A stretch of DNA of 44,220 nucleotides from Polyangia bacterium (GTDB lineage Bacteria > Myxococcota_A > Polyangia > Polyangiales > Polyangiaceae). The position numbers were made by a program, and so were the translations under genes. Within the stretch, counting starts at the first letter, position 1. Every line of letters begins with the position of its first letter. The notes under the pieces are model-generated. The model saw nothing but the letters and a program-made list of their open reading frames with translations. It did no database searches and was not told the DNA's origin. Of this stretch, positions 17,714 through 24,123 are shown one piece after another. The stretch is from contig JAUHZF010000028.1 of NCBI GenBank assembly GCA_030426145.1, forward strand, positions 1 to 44,220, written 5' to 3'.

Positions 17714-17845
17714 ATGTCCAACCCCGATGGCCCCACCTACATCGAACGAGTCGTCCAGCACGACAGCACCCGCAAGGGCGCCGCGGCCGCAGTGGCCGGC
17801 ATCCTCATCGCTGCCGTCAGCGAGGCCCTGTGGCCGAAGCTCTAG
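17714..17845 (+). CDS. Small peptide with one hydrophobic helix (43 aa)
   Basis: A short gene with an excellent AAGGAGAA site 3 bases before its ATG. It encodes 43 residues: a polar N-terminus (MSNPDGPTYIERVVQHDSTR) and a hydrophobic helix (GAAAAVAGILIAAVSEAL) that could cross a membrane. It overlaps the next start (GTG at 17830) by 16 bp, so the two are coupled. No family is recognised. It is the first gene of the block that runs to 22046. Small hydrophobic proteins in mobile elements can be holin-, toxin- or inhibitor-like, but nothing here decides this. Confidence 0.55.
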   Translation: MSNPDGPTYIERVVQHDSTRKGAAAAVAGILIAAVSEALWPKL

Positions 17846-18192
17846 TCGAAGAAGTCCTCGGAGAGGGGCTCGTACAAGCCTTCCGAGGGCTTCGACGCGC
17901 CGTTGGCGAAGCATCCGAGCAGACGGTCGATTGGCTTCGTGAGGTCGCCCAGCCTCCCCCTGGCGTCCGCCTGACCAGCCCCGACGGGTCAACCTTCACC
18001 GGTATTGTTCTGGTCGAGCGGAGCGACGTCGTGGTGATGTTGGCGGCTCGTCATGATCCAGGCGTCTCGGGGCCGAGGACCCCGGAAGCCCCATCGTCTT
18101 CGCCGTCGCCGACCCATGGGCTGACGCTCGCGGAGCGTCTCGATCCCAACCACCCCCGGTGGGACCGCGACATCAACCCCTTCCACCCCTGA
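17830..18192 (+). CDS. Hypothetical protein (120 aa)
   Basis: Starts at a GTG inside the end of the preceding small gene. The 120 residues comprise an amphipathic helix (ALVEEVLGEGLVQAFRGL), a short beta-like segment (TFTGIVLVERSDVVVMLAA), a Pro/Ser linker and a tail LDPNHPRWDRDINPFHP. No family recognised. A hairpin follows its stop. Confidence 0.5.
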   Translation: MAEALVEEVLGEGLVQAFRGLRRAVGEASEQTVDWLREVAQPPPGVRLTSPDGSTFTGIVLVERSDVVVMLAARHDPGVSGPRTPEAPSSSPSPTHGLTLAERLDPNHPRWDRDINPFHP

Positions 18193-18204
18193 CCTGAACA
18201 ACCA

Positions 18205-18250
18205 GCGGCCCCCGCTCTGTGCGCTCCCCACCGAGCGTTCCGGGGGCCGC
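18205..18250 (+). terminator. Intergenic stem-loop (terminator-like)
   Basis: A perfect 10-bp inverted repeat, GCGGCCCCCG (18205-18214) and CGGGGGCCGC (18241-18250), with a smaller CGCTC/GAGCG pair inside. It is followed by TTCTCTT and then the AAAGGAGA ribosome site of the next gene. It is either an intrinsic terminator with a poor U tract or a processing/attenuation element. Confidence 0.5.
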
Positions 18251-18273
18251 TTCTCTTCCAAAGGAGACCTGCC

Positions 18274-18528
18274 ATGCGTGTACGTGGTCGTACCCTTCGT
18301 CCATCCACCCTCGCAGAGCGGCGGCTCATGACCGCGCTCGGCGTCGACTTCATCCGCGTGCCCCGAAAGCACAACCCCTTCATCGTCGCTCGTCGGTTCG
18401 AGCGGGCTGCCCGGTGCGAGACCCCAGACCACCTCTTCCTCCGAAAGGTCGTTCAGCAGTCCCCTCGTCCCCCACAACCCTCGCCCGAGCCCGACACTCT
18501 CGACCCTGTGGCCCAAGGTGCCGCGTAG
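18274..18528 (+). CDS. Small basic hypothetical protein (84 aa)
   Basis: AAAGGAGA lies 7 bases before the ATG. The protein is basic and Arg-rich (RVRGRTLRPSTLAERRLM), followed by VDFIRVPRKHNPFIVARRFERA and a Pro-rich tail. Its charge suggests nucleic-acid contact, but no family is recognised. Its end overlaps the next GTG start (18518). Confidence 0.5.
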   Translation: MRVRGRTLRPSTLAERRLMTALGVDFIRVPRKHNPFIVARRFERAARCETPDHLFLRKVVQQSPRPPQPSPEPDTLDPVAQGAA

Positions 18529-19141
18529 TGCGCTGGGGACACTGGAGGTAGCGGTGCGGCTGCAGGAGCCGGAGCAGGTGCGCGATACCCTCGCACGCCT
18601 GTCCCCGGTCCTCGCTGGCGACGTCGGGCCCCTCCTCGACCTCCCCGACGAGGAACTGCTCGCCCAAGCCCGGTGCCTCACCAAGAAGCTCCGGGCCCGG
18701 CGTCGAGCGCAGAACCAGGCCGATGCCCGCAGGCGTGCGGAAGCGCAGGTCGAGCGACTGCGGTCGACGGCTTCCCCGTACCACGGTGGTCTGACGGTCC
18801 TGGGTCCTGCCGAGCTCCTCCATTCAGATCTCGTCCGTGCGCCCGGCATGAAGTTCCTCGAGCTGAAGACCCCCGACTTCCAGGTCGTGGTGCGCCTCGA
18901 AGTGCTTCGTCGGGCACGTCCGTTGTTGGTTCCGAAGCCGGACCTGACTGCGTACCTCGATGCCGAGGGGCTTCATCTCCGGTGGAACCTCGGCCGGGGT
19001 GGCCTCGACCTTCGCTACGAGCGGGGTCTGACCACCCATGAACGCGGCCGGGTCCTCGAGGTCACCTTCGCGAGAGCTCGCTCTCGTCCGGCCGGTGCAT
19101 GGCTTGGTGACGTCCTCGCCGACTTCGGCCTCGTCAGCTGA
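18518..19141 (+). CDS. Hypothetical protein (207 aa) of the mobile-element operon
   Basis: GTG start inside the preceding gene's last codons. Residues 45-80 form a highly charged helix (KKLRARRRAQNQADARRRAEAQVERL), a likely coiled coil. The C-terminal half is beta-rich (FLELKTPDFQVVVRLEVL; YLDAEGLHLRW). No catalytic motif or known family recognised. Confidence 0.55.
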   Translation: MPRSALGTLEVAVRLQEPEQVRDTLARLSPVLAGDVGPLLDLPDEELLAQARCLTKKLRARRRAQNQADARRRAEAQVERLRSTASPYHGGLTVLGPAELLHSDLVRAPGMKFLELKTPDFQVVVRLEVLRRARPLLVPKPDLTAYLDAEGLHLRWNLGRGGLDLRYERGLTTHERGRVLEVTFARARSRPAGAWLGDVLADFGLVS

Positions 19142-19239
19142 GCGCCCTCAACTGCTGGTGTGACCGCATTCGGTCTCCCGGCTGCCCACCTCCCCGGACT
19201 CCCCGATGGGCGCGTCCGTCACCCACACGTGTGAGACCC

Positions 19240-20310
19240 ATGAACCAACGAGTCCAACCCCGACAGCTTCCTCCTCCACTACGTGTCGTCCCCGATATGG
19301 CGCCCAGCTGGGCCGACGTCGACCTCAGCTTCGACGATGCAGCCCAGCGGCTCATCGAGGTCCACGCCGACGACGGCGAAGCCAGGGACCTTGCCATCCC
19401 CGACCTTCGGACCTGGGGCGTCGTTCCGGACGACAAGTACTTCGCCCTCGCCCCACTCGGGGGTCACCACGAGCCGATGCGCCTCAGAGCGACCGGGCTC
19501 TCCGGTCTTCTCGGACGCCTCGGGGCCCCCGTCGAGTTCGTCCGCGACAAGCTCACTGCCCCCCTTCAACTGGCCACGTGCAACTATCTGCTGTCTCGCG
19601 ACGATGGCTCCCTCAGCGGGCTCTTGCGTCTTCGAGCCGGGCAGATCTCTGCGGTGGTATCAGACCGCTATGCGCCGTTCGATGCGGAGCAGCTGGTCGA
19701 CACAGTCCGTGATGCACTCGTTCATCACGGCGCCCTCGATGATGTGCGGGTCCGGTCCGTTGCAAGCGGGCTGACCGACGTCCTCCGCCTCACATTCCCA
19801 TCCGACTCGGTGGCGGTGAAGGTGGGCGACGTCAGCCAGATCGGCCTCGACATCAGCTCGTCTTCGTTCGGGCGCTCTGCCGTGCACATCCAATCGATGC
19901 TGTGGCGGCTGGTCTGCACCAATGGATTGCGCATGCCGGAGCGGCAGGGGCGCTTCAGCTTCCGTCACGTCGGCGATGTCGACCGACTTCGAGACGGGAT
20001 CCGTGAAGCCATCCCGGCTGCCCTCACGCACGCCCGAGGCACGATGGATCGCTGGCGGCGCGCAGTGACCGTGATGGTGGATCGCGTCGCCGAGCTCGTC
20101 GACGGGATGCGTGACCTTACGGGCGTTGAGCGTGGGCGCGTCCGTGACGAGCTTCGGCTTGCGCACGGGTCGGCCGAGTTGCCCGACCGCACCGACGCGT
20201 ACAACCTGGTCAACGCCCTAACCGCCGCTGCCCACGACGCCGAGCCCGCCCGACGCCTCGAGCTCGAGACCATCGCCGGTCGGGTCCTGCGTCAGCAGGT
20301 AGGCCCGTGA
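19240..20310 (+). CDS. DUF932-like phage/plasmid protein
   Basis: A protein of 356 residues resembling the DUF932 (phage/plasmid-like protein TIGR03299) group. Visible family features are an N-terminal DDKYFALAPLGGHHEPM segment, a central LRAGQISAVVSDRYAPFDAEQLVD, and a segment with FGRSAVHIQSMLWRLVCTNGL then a phage-protein-like RFSFRHVGDVD. The role is unproven; such genes accompany recombination and nuclease genes on plasmids and phages. I chose the ATG at 19240; a GTG at 19231 is in frame. Its last bases overlap the RadC-like gene by GTGA. Family call is by pattern, not by search. Confidence 0.65.
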   Translation: MNQRVQPRQLPPPLRVVPDMAPSWADVDLSFDDAAQRLIEVHADDGEARDLAIPDLRTWGVVPDDKYFALAPLGGHHEPMRLRATGLSGLLGRLGAPVEFVRDKLTAPLQLATCNYLLSRDDGSLSGLLRLRAGQISAVVSDRYAPFDAEQLVDTVRDALVHHGALDDVRVRSVASGLTDVLRLTFPSDSVAVKVGDVSQIGLDISSSSFGRSAVHIQSMLWRLVCTNGLRMPERQGRFSFRHVGDVDRLRDGIREAIPAALTHARGTMDRWRRAVTVMVDRVAELVDGMRDLTGVERGRVRDELRLAHGSAELPDRTDAYNLVNALTAAAHDAEPARRLELETIAGRVLRQQVGP

Positions 20311-20948
20311 GGTCCGAGGTCGAGGCGCTGACGCTTCTGCTCGAAGACGCCGAGCTAGCACGCGCCCTCCACGAAGCACCTGGTGGATGGCGAGACCTTA
20401 GCGCGGCAGAGATCTCGTTCGTGGTCGACGAACCCAGCCAGCGAGAGCGCCTGTGCGCACTGCAGCGCCTGTCGATCCCCCACCGGACCCTCCATCCCCG
20501 GCAGATCACGACCCCCGGACTGGTGGCGCGCATCTATTCGGAACGGTGGGGGGACCTCATGGCAGAGCGCATGGTCGCCATCGCCCTCGATGGGCGGCGG
20601 CACGTCCTCGCCGAGGTCGAGGTCGCTCGTGGAGGGCGTCACGGGATGGTGGTGACCGCAGCCGATGTGCTCAGGCCCATGATCCGCGCCGGCGCCGCCG
20701 CCTTCATTCTCACTCACAACCACCCCTCGGGCTCTGCCGAGCCCAGCCCAGCCGATGTCGAGATGACGACCGTGCTCGAGGCAGCTGCCGACATCATCGG
20801 TGTTCCGCTGCTCGACCATGTGGTCGTCGCCGGCCGTGGCGGCGGCTGGTGCTCGATGCTCGAGCTCGGCTTGCTCAACCCAAAGGAGAACCCCAATGAA
20901 CGCACCGAACACGCAACACCTCGCCAGCGCGCTGCAGAAAGCCAGTGA
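20307..20948 (+). CDS. radC: RadC-type JAB/MPN+ protein
   Basis: A protein of 213 residues. Its C-terminal half carries the RadC JAMM signature HNHPSG (137-142) followed by the conserved SPADVEMT with Asp 150, and a conserved Glu upstream (AERM). The N-terminal helix-hairpin-helix of chromosomal RadC is replaced by an unrelated helical region. JAMM folds are usually zinc-dependent hydrolases, but RadC's biochemical role is unsettled; copies are frequent on mobile elements. GTG start in a 4-bp GTGA overlap with the DUF932-like gene. The last 17 residues overlap the next gene. Confidence 0.85.
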   Translation: MRSEVEALTLLLEDAELARALHEAPGGWRDLSAAEISFVVDEPSQRERLCALQRLSIPHRTLHPRQITTPGLVARIYSERWGDLMAERMVAIALDGRRHVLAEVEVARGGRHGMVVTAADVLRPMIRAGAAAFILTHNHPSGSAEPSPADVEMTTVLEAAADIIGVPLLDHVVVAGRGGGWCSMLELGLLNPKENPNERTEHATPRQRAAESQ

Positions 20949-21201
20949 TGCTCTCGGCCAAGCAGCAGACGCGCTCCGCAACGAACCCGGTGTGGGTGTA
21001 CCAGGACGGACCGGCACTCCGGCAGAGCTCCTCACGGGGAGACAGCTTGGCGCGATCCACGCCATCGGACGACGTGCCGGCCTCTCCCGGGATGACCTCG
21101 CCCATCTGGTCGTCGACCTGACGGGCAAGAGCGACCTCACACGGTTGAGCAAGGCGGAAGCCTCTCAGGTCATCGACCGGCTCAACGAGATGGCGGCCTG
21201 A
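20896..21201 (+). CDS. Small protein resembling the C-terminal tail domain of ssDNA-annealing proteins
   Basis: The ATG at 20896 has AAAGGAGAA 5 bases upstream, inside the end of the RadC-like gene. The 101 residues contain an N-terminal helix (LASALQKASDALGQAADAL) and a C-terminal domain (LGAIHAIGRRAGLSRDDLAHLV, then LTRLSKAEASQVIDRLNEM). The pattern K(A/S)EAS.(L/V)I(D/E)RL resembles the helical C-terminal module on some Rad52/Erf-type annealing proteins. Here it stands alone, with no annealase gene beside it. Annotated with caution as a recombination accessory protein. Confidence 0.5.
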   Translation: MNAPNTQHLASALQKASDALGQAADALRNEPGVGVPGRTGTPAELLTGRQLGAIHAIGRRAGLSRDDLAHLVVDLTGKSDLTRLSKAEASQVIDRLNEMAA

Positions 21202-21216
21202 AGCGCCACGGGCTGA

Positions 21217-21258
21217 AAGAGGGGCTCGGGCGCGAGATGCGTCGGGCCCGTGCCTCTT
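21217..21258 (+). promoter_or_regulatory. Stem-loop before the nuclease ribosome binding site
   Basis: AAGAGG (21217-21222) pairs with CCTCTT (21253-21258) and CGGGC (21227-21231) with GCCCG (21246-21250). The GGAG of the next gene begins 3 bases later. Same arrangement as at 17674 and 18205. Confidence 0.4.
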
Positions 21259-21269
21259 CTGGAGACGAC

Positions 21270-22046
21270 ATGAACAACCGGACGCCGAGCCATCTGAGCC
21301 CCAGTTCCATCAAGACCTTCCTCTCGTGTCCCCGGAAGTATCGTTTCCGCTACGTCGACCGCACCGAGGCAGCTTTTCGCGCCGTGGCCCTGGCCGTCGG
21401 TAGTGCCTTCCACGACGTCGTCGGGCGGTGGCTCACCTCCCTAGCGTTGGGCCAACGCGTCCGCCCCGAAGACGTCCACCGTCAGTTTGAGCGGGCTCTC
21501 CAACGTGAGTTGGCGAGAGATGGTCCCCCCATCCTGTTCGACGACGAGGAGACGGCCACGGAGCTCGGAAGGAAGGGCGCAGCGATGATGGATGCCTTCC
21601 TTGCGGTGGTGAAGCCTCCTGAAGAGATCCTCGGCCTGGAGATCCCCTTCGAGCTCGAGCTGGTCGACCCCGAAACGGGTGAGGTGTTCCCGCCCATCGT
21701 GGGCGCTATCGACGCCCTCGTAGGCATGGCGGGGAGAACCCAGCTCTGGGAGCTGAAGACTGCTGCCAAGCGCTGGAGTGACGACGCCCTCGTCTACGAC
21801 ATCCAGGCAACGATCTACCGCTCAGCCATCAAACCCAAACACCCGGAAGTCGAGCCGGTATTGATCGCCGTGACGAAGACGACGTCCCCGGCGGTACAAG
21901 TCGAACGTCTCGCTCGAGGCCCCAGCGACGAGGAAGACCTGATCGCCATCACCCGAGGCGTCACCCGGGCCATCGAGGCAGGGGTTGACCATCCTGTCCG
22001 GTCCTGGGCCTGCAAGAAGTGCGAGTACGGCGGGGTGTGTCGCTGA
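21270..22046 (+). CDS. Cas4/RecB-type PD-(D/E)XK nuclease with Fe-S cluster cysteines
   Basis: A protein of 258 residues with the pattern of RecB-family exonucleases: LSPSSIKTFLSCPRKYRFRY at the N-terminus, GSAFHDV with His 48, GAIDAL with Asp 148, WELKT with Glu 161 and Lys 163, and DIQATIY with Gln 179. Four cysteines (C20, C248, C251, C257; CKKCEYGGVC at the end) match the 4Fe-4S arrangement of AddB, Cas4 and phage exonucleases. Probably a DNA-end exonuclease for recombination. I chose the ATG at 21270 because GGAG lies 5 bases upstream; ATG 21237 would lie inside the hairpin. No cas1 or cas2 nearby, so not CRISPR. Last gene of the block. Confidence 0.85.
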   Translation: MNNRTPSHLSPSSIKTFLSCPRKYRFRYVDRTEAAFRAVALAVGSAFHDVVGRWLTSLALGQRVRPEDVHRQFERALQRELARDGPPILFDDEETATELGRKGAAMMDAFLAVVKPPEEILGLEIPFELELVDPETGEVFPPIVGAIDALVGMAGRTQLWELKTAAKRWSDDALVYDIQATIYRSAIKPKHPEVEPVLIAVTKTTSPAVQVERLARGPSDEEDLIAITRGVTRAIEAGVDHPVRSWACKKCEYGGVCR

Positions 22047-22050
22047 GGAT

Positions 22051-22074
22051 CGACCGCCGCTCCCACGGCGGTCG
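22051..22074 (+). terminator. Stem-loop terminator of the operon
   Basis: CGACCGCCG (22051-22059) pairs perfectly with CGGCGGTCG (22066-22074) around a 6-base loop, 5 bp after the nuclease stop. There is no U tract, as is common at very high GC. Confidence 0.55.
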
Positions 22075-22113
22075 CTCTCCGAGTGTCCTCTGACCGCTGC
22101 ACGGGTAGCGGGA

Positions 22114-22380
22114 TCACTCACCCTTTGGTGGACGTCCTACCCGCACAGTACGATCTGCTGGTTCGTCGAAGAGACCGCGCACATCTACTGCCAGTGCGTC
22201 CGCCAGCCTGCTGAGAGACCGCACGCTCAGGTTCTCGCGACCAGCCTCGATCCCCTGGACGTAGCGAACCGAAACCTCGAGCTCCTCGGCCAGCTGCTCC
22301 TGCGTCCAGCTCTGCGCCCGGCGGAGCTCGGCAACGCGACGACCCAGGTCGTGGAGTAGCTGGTCCGGGTCACTCGGCAC
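22114..22380 (-). CDS. XRE-family helix-turn-helix regulator (88 aa)
   Basis: A single Cro/C1-type HTH domain: LGRRVAELRRAQSWTQEQLA, then ELEVSVRYVQGIEAGRENLS and VRSLSRLADALAVDVRGLF, with a short basic tail (VRVGRPPKGE). Such small proteins repress their own and divergent promoters and often control mobile-element modules. It is divergent from the lipoprotein at 22473, and an inverted repeat lies between them. It converges on the operon ending at 22046. Confidence 0.85.
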   Translation of the reverse strand: MPSDPDQLLHDLGRRVAELRRAQSWTQEQLAEELEVSVRYVQGIEAGRENLSVRSLSRLADALAVDVRGLFDEPADRTVRVGRPPKGE

Positions 22381-22414
22381 CCCCTACGGGTCGCCCGTTC
22401 GGCGCCCCGTAAAC

Positions 22415-22432
22415 ACGATGTTAAAGGATCGT
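22415..22432. promoter_or_regulatory. Candidate operator between XRE regulator and lipoprotein
   Basis: ACGAT, an 8-base spacer (GTTAAAGG) and ATCGT form a dyad in the 92-bp divergent intergenic region, where an XRE repressor would be expected to bind. The local AT-rich character (GTTAAAGGATCGTATTA) also fits a promoter. Confidence 0.4.
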
Positions 22433-22472
22433 ATTACGCTCCTAAGCTGTTCCAGATCGGACGGGAGAAGAG

Positions 22473-23018
22473 ATGAAGAAGACGATTCCGATGAGCCTGT
22501 TCCTCGCAGCGACGGCCTGCGGCAGCCTGTCGAAAGAGGATGCCGAGACAGTGATCCTCACCGAGGTCTACGGCGACGACGACGGGCGAGCCGCAACTTG
22601 CACAACGCAGTACTTGGGGGCGGAGGGTTCGGGGAAGGACCTGCACTACAAGCCCCACGAGACGGACCTCGGATGCGCACGGGCCCTCGTATCCGCGGGC
22701 CTACTCCGCCCAGCCAAGTGCGTCCCGGCAGGCGACGTGTGCCAGAAGACATTCGTGCTCGGCGCGGATGCCAAGAACAGCAACGGCCAAGTGAAGTTCA
22801 AGTGCGGCGGCAAGATGATGGGCGATGTCCTGTCCGTCACCACGGAGGACCGACGGGCAACCGTCAAGTACGACCGAACGCTGGTGCCAGACTCCAACCT
22901 CCTCGATTCCCTGGGCGCCTGCAAGATCAGCAAGGGGACCGCGGGCAAGAGTGAATTCACCGCCGTCCTCCTCAAAGATGACGACGGGGAGTGGCACTTC
23001 GAGAAGATGCAGGACTAG
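22473..23018 (+). CDS. Secreted lipoprotein, function unknown (181 aa)
   Basis: Starts with a short lipoprotein signal (MKKTIPMSLFLAATACGSLS; the Cys of ATAC is residue 16), so it should be anchored in a membrane after lipid modification. The mature part contains six cysteines that could form disulfides and a C-terminal beta-like segment (FTAVLLKDDDGEWHFEKM). A GGGAGAAGAG ribosome site precedes the ATG. No family recognised. It may be controlled by the divergent XRE regulator. Confidence 0.7.
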   Translation: MKKTIPMSLFLAATACGSLSKEDAETVILTEVYGDDDGRAATCTTQYLGAEGSGKDLHYKPHETDLGCARALVSAGLLRPAKCVPAGDVCQKTFVLGADAKNSNGQVKFKCGGKMMGDVLSVTTEDRRATVKYDRTLVPDSNLLDSLGACKISKGTAGKSEFTAVLLKDDDGEWHFEKMQD

Positions 23019-23039
23019 CGACGAGCGCTCGACTCGTCG
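23019..23039 (+). terminator. Hairpin after the lipoprotein gene
   Basis: CGACGAG (23019-23025) pairs with CTCGTCG (23033-23039) immediately after the stop codon. A 7-bp stem without a U tract. Confidence 0.4.
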
Positions 23040-23546
23040 AGGGAGGGCGGGGCTCCGGTTCTCGTCCTCCTCCTGCCGTCGTCTTTCCTAGCTCCGAGTA
23101 TGAGGGTCCGTGACGTGATTTCCACCGCGGGTTGAGGCTCTGCGTGACGTCGCGCCCCTGTCCCGACCGACGACGGCCGTCGCGAAATCATTGATCTGAG
23201 ATAGGCCTCAGCTCATGGTGCGACCGGGGCGTAGACCAACGGCGGGACAGAACGAAAGAGCCCCAAAGACCCTTTAGGTGTCACCTTGACTCTATTTGAC
23301 CTCCTGAGAAGGCAGAACCTCGTAGTTGTGGAGCCTTTTCTGTCAGGGAGGAGCCTGACTGTTCCTTAGGTGACTTCCTCCGCGGAGTGGATCTACTTCC
23401 GACACTCGAGCTGAGTCTGAGGCCTCCGCCCAAAACGACCTTGGGAGTCCCGTACTGGCCGACCGATGCGGACCGTGAGCCACGGCACCGTCTGCCCTCC
23501 CCACGGCACGAGCAAGTGTCTGAGGCCCGAGCATGACCACGAGAAA
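23040..23546. other. Intergenic region with small dyads, no gene seen
   Basis: About 500 bp. Short dyads are visible (AGGTGTCACCT near 23276; GTCAGG...CCTGAC near 23342) but no ORF with family character. Confidence 0.4.
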
Positions 23547-23567
23547 CGCCCCCCCTCAAGGGGGGCG
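23547..23567 (-). terminator. Intrinsic terminator of the glycosylase-like gene
   Basis: On the minus strand CGCCCCCC, TTGAG and GGGGGGCG form a strong hairpin followed by TTTCTC. It lies 9 bp beyond the stop of the minus-strand gene at 23576. Confidence 0.6.
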
Positions 23568-23575
23568 ACGTGGGA

Positions 23576-24085
23576 TCACGCTTTTCGGCTAGCGCTTCCT
23601 CGGCCCAGGGCGCGAAACGGCGGTTTCCTCAGCTGGGACCGCCGATCCGTGGGGGCCGCCGGCGCCCATGCGCACAGGCGGCGCGCGTAATTTTCATGCG
23701 ACAGCTCTTCAAACTGCTGCCGCATGTAGCCGCCCGGCACTGTGGCACCCAACCGCTTGTACTTCTTCCGGTGACCGAACTTCAAGAGGAACACCTTCAC
23801 CAGGTCGGAGATCCAGCACGGCGCGCCTGGCAGCTCCAACGGCGCGAGGACCAACTCCTCGAGCTCGGCGGCCGAGGGCTGCACGCGAACCCGGCTCCCG
23901 TCGAACCAGCGCTCGGTCTCGAACGGGCCGAGGTTGTCAGCGACAGGCACATCCCGCTCCCCAGCGATCGTCGCGAAGCGCGCCGAGGGGTAGGTGCCCA
24001 CGACCATCACGCCGTCGGTCGCGGTCTCGAGAGGCCCCACCGGTCGAAACGGAGTGCCATGGACTACCACGGCGTGAAAGGGCAA
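23576..24085 (-). CDS. Uracil-DNA-glycosylase-like protein, probably C-terminally truncated
   Basis: A protein of 169 residues with features of the uracil-DNA glycosylase superfamily: a strand ending VMVVGTYPSARF (where the family has the water-activating G-x-x-P loop) and, 70 residues later, CWISDLVKVFLLKFGH (matching the TN-hVK strand). After residue 125 the sequence becomes Arg/Ala-rich (APAAPTDRRSQLRKPP) with no second catalytic His segment, suggesting that a deletion or frameshift replaced the true C-terminus. TTG is the first in-frame start (24085); a GTG at 24070 is also possible. Function is inferred from weak patterns. Confidence 0.4.
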   Translation of the reverse strand: MPFHAVVVHGTPFRPVGPLETATDGVMVVGTYPSARFATIAGERDVPVADNLGPFETERWFDGSRVRVQPSAAELEELVLAPLELPGAPCWISDLVKVFLLKFGHRKKYKRLGATVPGGYMRQQFEELSHENYARRLCAWAPAAPTDRRSQLRKPPFRALGRGSASRKA

Positions 24086-24123
24086 CCTTTGTCCTTCGAT
24101 TCACCCATGATAGTCTTTTTTAT

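Noticed and set aside
21270..22046. CRISPR-associated Cas4
   Set aside because: No cas1, cas2 or repeat array seen; the Fe-S nuclease fits a recombination module better.
23668..24123. N-terminal extension of the sphingomyelinase-like gene
   Set aside because: The signal peptide begins at 24124 and the upstream part overlaps a separate minus-strand gene.
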